From contig NC_064444.1 in the NCBI RefSeq assembly GCF_023343835.1, forward strand, positions 16,777,219 through 16,841,218: a DNA stretch of 64,000 nucleotides. The letters are read 5' to 3'. Source of the stretch: Lagopus muta (Eukaryota; Chordata; Aves; Galliformes; Phasianidae). Position numbers and translations under genes: made by a program. Shown here in pieces: positions 13,401 to 22,426 of this stretch; positions within the stretch are counted from its first letter, which is position 1; each line of letters opens with the position of its first letter. The notes beneath the pieces are model-generated. The model did not search any database and was not told the origin of the DNA. It worked only from the letters and a program-made list of their open reading frames with translations.

Positions 13401-16400
13401 CAAAGAGATCAATTACAGTGGAAAGCTGTAAAAAGTTATGGAGCGTTATTATCTTTATAGGTGAAAACAGGGGAACAGGAACAGGAAAACAGGCAGCTTG
13501 GGGAAGGAGCAGCAGAAGCAGTCTCAAATGAGGAGTCTGATAATCAGAGTGTAGAAGAGATTTTGGGTAGCATCTCTGCTCCCCCTCCTCCAGCAATGAC
13601 CAATGAAGCCGGTGCTCCTCATCTCATGATAACTCACAGCCTAGGAAGCTGACACTTTGTCACCTACCTGTATCCCACTCCAAAAAAGACCCCTAGGGAG
13701 AAATCTCACACCACATTTTCTTACCTGTACAAGGTATTTGTGCGCATGCTCGTAGGTTGGTAGAGCACCTTCTCCTATCAGCTCTGTGTCAAATAATTCT
13801 GTTACCAAGATATTTGCACGACACTGCATGTCTCCATCTGAAAGACATAATTTACTATGACTGCACTAAGACATCTCTTTCAAGAAGCTGGTATGCTGAA
13901 AGGACAAGTCATTCAAAAACACTCTCCTGATCTGTTGAAGCATGCAAAACATTCTCCTGTAGAAGTTTACTGACTACAGAACTATTGAAATATTACCAGA
14001 AATATTTCCTTGGGAAATAATACTCCAATGTTACTTTCTGGAAAGAAAAGGATTTCCTTTGTTTAATTAAAATCATTTGGAGAAGCATAAAAATACGTAT
14101 TTCCTTAAAGTTTTGAAGTAGTAGTGCAATACATACATAAACCCAGCTTTAAATTTCTCACCTGGCCCAACGGTGACTTCAGTGGAGTGCTTGTTGATTA
14201 CCTTGATCTTGTCATGGAAACCATTCTTCTCCACTATCTTCACAGCAGCATTAGCCATGGGTTTGAAAACCTGCAAAATTCAAGATTGCAACAAACTGGT
14301 TAGCTAATGTTGGCTTTCAGAAATACAACAACACAAAATGCAGCACGTTTAGTGTTGCTAAAATTTTACATCTGTACTTTTTCTTGTAACTGAAGTTCAT
14401 GACCACAAAACAAGAGATCTTAAGCCTCCCTTCCAAAGTTCATAGGCCTCACATGGCATTGTTCAAGCCTGGCTCTCAGCTGCCTCCAAAAGCTACTTCA
14501 CTTTAACTTTTGAAAGACAAGAACACACCTCATGAATTGTTTCACATTTACAGTAAACAAACTTGTCCTTAAACATAAAGGGACACATGCACTAGAAGTG
14601 GCTCCAAGAAACCTTTATGTGCTCAAGATGTAACAATAAGTAAATAAAATAGTAATTAAAAGGGAAAAAAAGAACCAGAACAGAAACAGTCACCAGAATA
14701 TACCATAATTCTGCTCTAATTAACAGTATAACATTCAGAACAAAGAGAAAAATAAAGAGACAGCTTGAAAATAACAATAATGGAGAGTGTAGTAAAAGGG
14801 CTCAATGACCAGACTGTAAGCATACAGATTTTGAATATTCTACCCAGCCTCAACATCTGACTACTCAGGATAAGAGAACTGTGGCCACGTTGAAACCTAG
14901 CCCCAGTTCCATAACTGGAATAATATACTGCTATTAGAACTTATATACCTGTGCCTTCCAGACACAACCTAGGGGCAAGTGAATGTTTTCTTTTTTTCTA
15001 CAGATGCACTAGAAGAATATGTTAAATTGGCCAGAATATCCCTGCTATCACCCTTAATGAAAGTAACTGCTGTTAACAACCATCAGAATTTAAAACTGTC
15101 AGTACAGCAGGAGATGCTCTATCTAAAAACAGAGATGGAAAAATCAGTTTATGAGGCAGTCTCTCTATTAAAACGTGGTCCATGTTTTCATTTACTGGTT
15201 TAAGAGCCCATCAACAAAACTGAAACTCAGGAAGATCAGCAACATGGCTTGAGAATATTCAGTTTTCAAAAATGTTCATCAAGTTTTCCATATTATACTG
15301 GAGTTCAGTTAAGTTGGGAAGACAAAGCAGTATAAAACTGCACTGTTAGATGATCTGCTTATTTACAGAACCTGGTCCTAAAAAATGTTCTATGCATTTT
15401 CAGCTATACTCTTTTAAGATCCATCTCTTTTCATGCACATAAAGATATCAAATCCTCACTTCAGAAAGCAAAGCACAACACAACAAATGCACCCACACCA
15501 CTGACTGTGAAGACACAACAGCTGCACTGAAGCTCTTACAAAGAAATTACGAACGTGGATGCAATCTGTAACAAATGCTTACCTCAACTGCATAGCAGAA
15601 ATCTGCCCCTGCTGAAGCTGCCATCATAGACAGGAGTCCCGTGCCAGTCCCTATGTCTAGAACAATTGCTTTCTCACCTCTTCCCTTCACTCGGCTTACG
15701 GCTGCACGAATACCTTGGTAATATTTCATGTTCTGTGGAAATGAAATAAGTAAATACACATACATACATAGGGATTTCTTTCTTAACAAAACAACATCAA
15801 CAACCTTCTGCCTACTTTCAAATTTTTGTGCACGTTTTTGCTTCAAGGTGTCACAGTGTAGACACATAGAAGTTTTTTAAGGTTTGTGACTAAACAGCTA
15901 GGGCATAAAGAGCATTTAAACTATTTCTCCAGGTTTCATCACACCCATAGATATGCTAGTGATCTTAATTTTCTTTGCAATCTTGATCTGTAAATACACC
16001 AAATCATAATGAAAGAATAAAGACAGACTTTACTTACATTCCTGTCAGAACTATGAAGCCTAGCTTCACATTTACAGCCTGTGGAATTTTACCATGAGCT
16101 CTGTCAAGGTCCCAACTAAAATGTCAAATATGGAGCAACAAAAGCAGCTACTGAGTGCAAATATCACATTCTGCAGGAAAAAACACTGCTCTAGAGACAG
16201 ACATAAGAAGGCATCTCCTGATCTAGGAACAGGTCAGATGTGGAGTACAAATCTGAACACTTCATCCTTCGGAGAAATCCATACCATCATGCAGGGACAG
16301 CTGCTCAAGAGAAAGAAAGTGACTGTTTCCTCAACGTTTAAAAGTTCATTGCTTCTATACTTACCCTGTCCTTATCGTGAAGCATGTCTGCATAGCGTGA

Positions 16401-17410
16401 TCTACAAGAAGCAAAACTCCAGTCAACATACTGCAAAACACTGCAGACTGCTAGGTCTCATTGGACAGCCTTTGTTTCCCCTATTAATGCAACCAGTCCC
16501 ACATCCCATGAATGTGCAGATAATTATGGCATGCTCTTTGAAGTCCCAAGTGTTTTCCCAGACGTAAGGAATTAAGTAATTTCAGCGGTGTGGTCACGAA
16601 TTCCCATGATCTAATTAATTGCTGGCATATATCCTCTCTCCTACAATGGATCCAAAAGTACGGACCTATGGACAGACAGCTGTGAAATAACAGCTGGAAC
16701 AGAGGGAGGTTCATTCAAAGCAATTAAAGGCTGTCTAATGCTGGTCTGTCATTAATTACCAGAATCTACACACCAAAAGCCGCAAGGTAAATTAATCATA
16801 AAATCACAGAATCGTTAAGGACAGAAAAGACCTCTCAGATCCCCAAGTCCAACACCATCCCACTGTGCCCACTGCCAACGTCCCTCAGTGCCACATCCCC
16901 ACAGCTCTGGGACACCTCTGGGATGGTGACCTCCACCTCCTTGGGCAGCTGTGCCACTGCCTCACTGCTCTGTCAGAACTGGAATTGTTCCTAATAACCT
17001 GAACCCCTCAGATAGTAGCAACCTGAGTCAGGAACAGACAAGCATCAATTCTGTGTGGCAGAATGAATCTGAAAGAAATCCAGCCAAAGACTTTGCCACA
17101 ACTGGATGAACACTGGTATTAAAATCAGCACCTCCAGGAAATGTTCAGAAAAACCTGAGTGGAACTTCTTGGAGAGTTCCCTATGGAACTGCACACGTAT
17201 CGTTCAGCCCCACACACACCATAACATTCAGCCTGTCTCATCAGCTGCAAGTCATCGGGATTTCTATGGAGATGGAAGCAAACCCGAAGAAGAAGGATGA
17301 CTTTTCCCAGCGTACCTTGCAATTTCTTGGTGGTAGTCATAATCCTCGTCCTCTTCTACCCACTCCAACGAGCCCGTGGTCGGGTTGGCTCTTCCACAAA
17401 ACGTCTTCAT
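1405..17410 (-). CDS. PRMT7: Protein arginine N-methyltransferase 7, complete, 17 coding exons
   Basis: Type III arginine methyltransferase, which makes only monomethylarginine from S-adenosylmethionine on histones and RNA-binding proteins. Coding exons in transcript order: 17410-17316, 16401-16365, 15732-15583, 14270-14162, 13837-13725, 12882-12641, 12517-12340, 11203-11076, 10832-10691, 10135-10052, 8649-8602, 8280-8191, 7611-7450, 4074-4000, 3458-3298, 2257-2161, 1563-1405. All junctions are GT-AG, and the lengths sum to 2070 nt (689 aa plus TAA); the human protein is about 692 aa. The SAM motif [10 protein letters not shown] is at residues 68-76. The double-E loop [11 protein letters not shown] has glutamates at 144 and 153. 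The second, degenerate PRMT module follows, with [12 protein letters not shown] and [20 protein letters not shown]. The start codon context is ACCATGA and the protein begins [13 protein letters not shown]. The C-terminus (EIAMDFKLL) is a few residues shorter than in mammals. No frameshift or missing catalytic residue was seen. It is transcribed away from SLC7A6OS across a shared promoter. Confidence 0.98.
4075..7449 (-). other. PRMT7: Largest PRMT7 intron (3.4 kb)
   Basis: Intron between the exon ending in VEFQ and the exon beginning DLWRIRSPC. It is AT-rich and holds an old CR1 fragment (5151-5465). The open frames at 4655-4954 and 6982-7197 have no recognisable similarity and no paired splice sites. 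Apart from the CR1 I see nothing functional. Confidence 0.7.
5151..5465 (-). mobile_element. CR1 LINE fragment, antisense, 5'-truncated, old
   Basis: The plus strand reads like the reverse complement of a CR1 3' end: a ggaatgggat... start, then gaaaggacctt..., gtccaactg, and blocks about a gap left by truncated text typical of CR1. The minus strand encodes a decayed piece of the reverse-transcriptase C-terminus ([17 protein letters not shown], where family members read [17 protein letters not shown]). It is heavily mutated, so an old insertion. It lies in a PRMT7 intron in the sense direction of PRMT7. Confidence 0.85.
11983..12092. repeat. AT-rich simple repeat (tta/tat-type)
   Basis: About 110 bases made almost only of A and T, with repeated ttattta, tatatat and tactattat units. 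It lies in a PRMT7 intron. The open frame across it (a run of I, Y and L) is a composition artefact. It is likely to vary in length between individuals. Confidence 0.85.
13461..13652 (+). pseudogene. SMC4: SMC4 N-terminal fragment (retrocopy or displaced exon) antisense in PRMT7 intron 5
   Basis: An open plus-strand frame contains [15 protein letters not shown] followed by [15 protein letters not shown]. This is the conserved stretch just before the ATPase head of the condensin subunit SMC4; the human protein has nearly the same text before IVNQNFKSYAG. The clear match spans 13539-13637 and stops abruptly after ITH, where unrelated codons and a TGA (13650-13652) follow. The acidic, Q/E-rich codons before it (13461-13538) could be the poorly conserved SMC4 N-terminus. 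The frame starts right after an acceptor-like ctttatag, and no 3' donor is visible. It lies between PRMT7 exons 13837-13725 and 12882-12641, on the opposite strand. A 5'/3'-truncated processed copy or a duplicated exon are both possible. The head domain is absent, so it cannot make a working SMC4. Confidence 0.75.
16797..17008 (-). mobile_element. CR1 LINE 3' fragment, antisense
   Basis: Begins with the CR1 3' end seen in reverse (aaatcacagaatcgttaagg) and continues with accccaagtccaacaccatcc-like and cctccttgggcagctgtgcc blocks common to avian CR1 copies. It lies in the first intron of PRMT7, between coding exons 17410-17316 and 16401-16365. No open frame of note. Confidence 0.9.
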
Positions 17411-17821
17411 GGTCGATCTCGACGTACGTTATTTACGTACGGGCAATTTTGCTGTCGGAATGCAGAACATTGGTTTTGTAGCAAACAAAACACCTTCAGT
17501 GAACACAACTGACATTTCACAGCTCGGGGTGCACGCGCAAACACACGCACATCCCTGCTACGCCCACCTCGGCCAGCAGCACAGCTCGCTGCCTTCCCGC
17601 TGCGCTATCGGAACGTTTTCAACCCAAATTCATCCCGCAGCCCTAAGCGGCAATAAAAAGCACAAACCAAAAGCCCTCCCCCAGTCGCTCCCCTACCCGC
17701 CGCGCGGATCCCAGCAAACCACGCGCCGTCCCCTCCCGCGGAAGCGGCGCTGCCGCCCGCCCGTCCTGCACCGCGGCGCCGCCGGCAGTGCCCGCCCCGT
17801 CCCGGCGTGCCGCGCGGCGCC
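17411..17821. promoter_or_regulatory. Bidirectional CpG-island promoter of PRMT7 and SLC7A6OS
   Basis: The two start codons lie head to head, 411 bases apart. The spacer becomes very GC- and CpG-rich towards 17.70-17.82 kb, and the island continues into SLC7A6OS exon 1 to about 18.06 kb. No TATA box suits either gene. A CCAAT box on the PRMT7 strand (17469-17473) is about 60 bases from its ATG. An ETS-like CGGAAG lies at 17739-17744. A CpG-containing self-complementary stretch rich in acgtacgt lies at 17421-17440, immediately upstream of the PRMT7 ATG. Human PRMT7 and SLC7A6OS are also divergent. The transcription start points are not visible. Confidence 0.8.
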
Positions 17822-20800
17822 ATGGAGCGGGCGGCCGTGCTGCGCGTCCAGCGGAAGCGGGGCGGTGCGGAACCGGCCGAGGCGCTGCTGCTCGCCTGCA
17901 AGCGGCTGCGCGCGGAACCCGGGCAGGGAGCGCCGGTGGAGAGGGGTGTCTTCAAGCTGGTGGCCACTGTGTCCTCCAAGGTACCGCCGGGATCCTGGTG
18001 CTACTGGCGCTCGCGGGGGTGGGTGCGCGTTGGGCGGCCTGCGGGCTGGGGCTGGTGAAGCCGACGGCCGTGCTGAGTTTGGTTACGCAGGGGTAGCGGC
18101 TTCCAGCTGATGCACGGCCTTTGGTATTGGAAAGAACTAGTTTATCTGTTCCGTTGTGATTGGTTGTAAAGGATATTGTGAGTCAACTTGTGGGCGCTTC
18201 TAGAAAGGAGCGTGATCACCGCTGTTGGTGTCACCGTTTCCATTCGTAGAGTCGTTTGAGTTGGGAGGGACCTTAAAGGGCAGCTGCTCGCACTCTGCGC
18301 TGAGCAGGGACACCCACAGCTCCATCCGTGCTCACAGCCCATCCCCTGATGCTGGCTGTCCGCAGGGACGGGGCATCACCACCTCTCTGTGCCATTGCCT
18401 CGCTGCCTTTATCATAAAAAACATATATAATATATCCAATGTATCCTCTCCTTTAGTTTGAAACCATTTCCCCTTGTCCAGTCACAGCACACTCTGCTAA
18501 AGGGTCTGTCCCTTCTTTCTTACAACCCTTGTAGATACTGACAGGCTGCTCTCAGGTCTCTCGGAGCCTTCCCTTCTCCGTGCTGCACAGCCCCAGCTCT
18601 CAGCCTGTCCTCGCAGGGAGGTGATCCATCCCTTGGATCAGAGGATCCCTCCTCCAGATGCACTCATAATAGGTCCATGCTTCTTCTTTTTTTCCTCTGC
18701 CAGAACGAGCCCATTCAGAAATACGTTCAAGAAGGGATCAGTAAAGACAAAGCAGCGCAGAGCCTGCGGCCCTCCTTGGGAAGCACACAGCGGATAGCAC
18801 AGGAGCTCCGCTCCTCCAAGCAGGCGAGGAGGAAGGAGAACCGCTACCGTGTAGTTGCCAGCCATCGGCCGGGCTCCAGCGGGACGGCTGTGACCCTCAC
18901 AGAGAGCCAGGCAGGGAGCGATGGCGGCAGATCGGCCCCTGCAGCAGCAGGAGATGCGTCACAGGAGGAGAGCAGTGCTGTGGATAAGAGCTCAGACTGC
19001 GGAGGGAACTTCCAGCTGTTTGATATCGTGCAAGAGGAGGAGGTGGTGGAGGACTCGAGTTTTACTGCAACAAACCCACAGGTCAGCAGATAGACCTAGC
19101 ATACTTGAAGTACTTTTCTGTCATGGGCTCGTATGTGTGGGCAGACTGACAGCTAAAGGTTTTTGCATCCTAAGTATTCCTGTGTTCGACAGGAGCTTCA
19201 ACCAGAGATCTGTAACTTGCAGTGGTTAACACATGGTGCAAGAAGCATCTTCTATGAGTATCTTGGAGTGCAGTAATATTTGACAGCCACACAGAGTTGG
19301 CTCGTACCACTCTTTTTTTTCTGTGTGCTCTTCACGTATATTAATGCTCCTATTTATCTGCTAGATGGATTGCTGAGTCGTTTTCTCCCTGCTAGAGAAG
19401 AAAAGAAGTCTAATTCAGTGTCTTCTCATCCACCTAGGAATGCCACTTGTAGGCAAGACTCCCCTAAATGCTTTTGAGCATCTCCTTGTACTTGCAGTAT
19501 CTTGCAGTATTTAGGTTGGTTTCTTTTTGTGTATGCTTTGTTTATAGCAGGTGTTTGACAAGTTTCTTAGCTCCTGTTTTCTTTGGTATGAGTTAAGTAC
19601 CTTTTTGGTTGGAGGAATATCTGCTCGATAGAACGCTTTTAAAAGCAAAGCAGCTCTGCCTTCTATATAGGGCAGCCCATGCACACAGGATATTAAAAAC
19701 GTTCTGTATTTAAGACTCCACATATAAAAGAAGGTAGAAGGGCTGCGTCTGCATCCTTTAGTAGTTCTTTCATTGCATGTAAGTGAAGGATGGATGCTTT
19801 TAAAGAAAATTCTCTGGTAAGGCAGAGCCCAACCAGCTGTCATCCTTCAGCATTTCTTAATGATCACACTAGAGCTCTGCCATCAGGATACAGTATGAAC
19901 TCCTGCTTCTTCTAAAGCCAGAGTAAGTAGTTCAAACAGACGTTTGAGATCTCTTACCTATCAATCTGCTAAACGGGAACAAAACTGAGTAGGGTCAGAT
20001 CAGGAAAAAATATTCTGAGAAGCTGTAGGGGAGGAAAAATGTAGACTTTCAGATACAGGCCACTAAAGCAAAGGTATTGCAAATTATTTACTAGGAAGGA
20101 GAAAACATGAAGACATTTCTTCTGTTTTACTGTAGAGTGAAGAAATAAAATAAAAAGCCTATCTGCAGAGCATGTCAGTATTTTCTTGTTGATTTCTCAC
20201 ATTTTAGTTGTTTCTCCCATAGACTTCGTATGCTGTAAAACATTTGCATTGTAGCAGTGCTGCTGTATGCACATCTCTTGCTTGGCTGCTGTCACAAAGG
20301 AAACTTTTACCGAGACTTTGTGTGTCTGGTTCCAGTGAAGATCTGCATGTTTATTTTTTAACAGAAAACTGGTGATCCAGATGTGATTCTTTGCAATGCA
20401 GTAGAGATGATCCGTGAGCGTTTAAACGTTTCTGAAGATCACAGAAAAGTAGAACTCCGTGAGAAAGATGAGTATGTTTATGACATCTACTGCATGGAAA
20501 CATCGGCTCCTGGTTGGATCCAAAATATCCTCTCTGTACAGCCTTATACAGAAGAATATGAACTGGTAAGGGTGTTAAAAACAGATTGATCTTAAGTAGG
20601 AAGGGTAAGAGTAAATATGCTTAGAGTCCTATGAAGAATGGCCAAGGAAGATCCATTTTATGCTCAGCGCCAGTTCTGTGCTCATTCAAGTTACAGTTGA
20701 TTCAGTCAAGTTCTGATATGACAGAGAATGCTGAATGTGATGTTTGTCTACGAAGAATTCAGCTGGCCTCAAAATGACCAATGTTAAGTAATTCACATCC

Positions 20801-21700
20801 CACTCTCCCTAAAGCAGCCTGCCATGTTACTGTGAACATACTGGCAACATGAATTTTTCTACAGTGTGCTTTGTGGGACTGCTGAGTTACTGTGCTTGCA
20901 GCACATCAGTTTCTCCTGGCTCTTTATGATTGCTGTACAAGTAGCCAAAAAACTGCTTACTGCACAGTGGGTGTACTAATATTGAATTTTCTGTTTTGAC
21001 ATACAGGTAGATGATGATCAAGTTCCAGCTGAAATATACGAAGATGAAGATGATGAAAATGATGAAGGTAACTGGCGTAATGATTATCCTGATGAAGATG
21101 AATTCTTAGCTGAGGAAGATGATGAAGAAAAAGGTATGCCTGTCCTAAGTATTGTTTGCTTTCATGCTGTGCACATATCTCATCCATTTTCCCACATTTT
21201 CTTTCTAACAACAACAAAGAAAACCTGACAGCACTGCTAGATTGCAGTGCTTGCAGACTGCCATTGTTAGACAGTGGTTTATCTTTTGTGGACCTACAGC
21301 AGATCTTGATGTTTTTGCAAAGTCAGAATTAAGAACTCCTTTTCAGGGTGCTGCGATTGCAAACGATGGTTTGATTTGAGAAGGAATAGATGACTTGGTT
21401 CCACATGCTCATGAAACAGTCTCTTAACTCCCCATCCATGTACTCTCAAGTATAATTAAGCACAAGTCAAATCTCACCTAATATGGTTGTTCAAACTTTG
21501 TTTGTTACTCAAGAAGTTAAAATAGTCTGAACTTGTTAAGCAAAGGGATAACATAAATGTTAATGCACTTCTCTTTAGACTCTGAAGAGAGCTCCAGTGA
21601 TGAGGACCAGTGTTACAGGAGAAGAACGTGGAACAAATACCGTCAGGAGGTTCTACAGGAATTTGGCTATGATGAGATCCAGGACTTGGATTCTGACTAA
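17822..21700 (+). CDS. SLC7A6OS: SLC7A6OS, Iwr1-like RNA polymerase II nuclear import factor, complete, 5 exons
   Basis: Homologue of yeast Iwr1, which binds assembled RNA polymerase II and directs its nuclear import. Exons: 17822-17980, 18704-19081, 20365-20565, 21007-21133, 21579-21700. All are GT-AG with the frame continuous, giving 328 aa against 309 in human. The basic N-terminal signature VLRVQRKR is at residues 6-13, followed by [10 protein letters not shown]. The conserved block [17 protein letters not shown] is in exon 3, with [16 protein letters not shown] and [13 protein letters not shown] after it. Exon 4 encodes a very acidic run with [13 protein letters not shown]. The C-terminus is [13 protein letters not shown]. 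Exon 2 (126 codons) carries an Ala/Ser/Gly-rich low-complexity middle and accounts for most of the extra length. The start context gcgccATGg is strong. It diverges from PRMT7 and faces SLC7A6 tail to tail, as in human. Confidence 0.97.
18232..18655 (-). mobile_element. CR1 LINE fragment in SLC7A6OS intron 1
   Basis: Reverse-oriented CR1: a degraded 3' end (tcgtagagtcgtttgag-like), then gggacggggcatcaccacctc, tttgaaaccatttccccttgtcc and gagccttcccttctcc, blocks shared with the other CR1 copies here. A short AT-rich insert (about 18410-18450) interrupts it. The right end lies only about 50 bases before the SLC7A6OS exon 2 acceptor (18703), so the element may supply part of the splice-branch region. 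Confidence 0.88.
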
Positions 21701-21723
21701 TAGCCCTTTTTTTTGGAAAATGA

Positions 21724-21729
21724 AATAAA
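21724..21729 (+). terminator. SLC7A6OS: SLC7A6OS proximal polyadenylation signal AATAAA
   Basis: AATAAA begins 24 bases after the TAA stop. If used, the 3' UTR is about 50 bases. A second signal 700 bases on could give a longer form. Confidence 0.65.
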
Positions 21730-22420
21730 TACAACTATTGCAGCAAGACTGCAAATCCAGACAGCTGCTGCTGGCTCTTCATAAAAGTGTTACAGGGAAA
21801 AACAAACAAACCTGGAAAATCACTTTCTGCTGGAAGTTGTACTAATTGGGACAATAGAAAATCATTCTCTACCTGAAAGAACTGTAAGCTAAATTCTTGC
21901 CTGGCTGGCTTTTAAATAACATTTTAAAACTTTGTGGCTGGCATGGTTCACCTTGATGCTGTCTAGCTCAAGTACTACACTGGAATTCCAACAAACACTA
22001 AAAGCTTCTCTTGCCATGTGAGCTATTACAAATGCTCAGTCAGCTTCAGCTGATACCAAACAGGTGGGTCTGAGTACCAACATTTGGTGATACAAATTTT
22101 CTTTCCACGCAGAAGATGCTGTATGACTTAAAAGAGAATATTCCACTAGTTACACGATGCTGAGGTTATGACCGGAAGAAATATTCTTGTCATGACTAAT
22201 GTACCAAGTTTAATGTACCAGTGTTCAGGATGAACGTAGCTGCCCTGATGGATTCTCAGAAAAAAGGCACTGTCTCCTCGTGCTTTCTACTGTATTTGTT
22301 CCTGAGTTTCAAGTTACCTTCTTTACAAGTGTCTGAGCATACAAACTGCCTTGAATCACCCATTCTTTGCCTCTTTGTCCAATAATTCCAGTGGAACAAC
22401 GTATATGAATTTGAATTGTA

Positions 22421-22426
22421 AATAAA
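22421..22426 (+). terminator. SLC7A6OS: Possible distal SLC7A6OS polyadenylation signal
   Basis: AATAAA within ttgtaaataaagaatc, 721 bases past the stop, followed by T-rich sequence. It is a canonical hexamer in a suitable place, but use is unproven. Confidence 0.45.

Noticed and set aside
16094-16567. 157-codon plus-strand open frame
   Set aside because: It is antisense across PRMT7 exon 16365-16401 and its introns, with no recognisable similarity.
17376-18110. 244-codon plus-strand open frame
   Set aside because: It crosses the first PRMT7 exon in antisense, the shared promoter and SLC7A6OS exon 1 in the wrong frame. It is a composition artefact.
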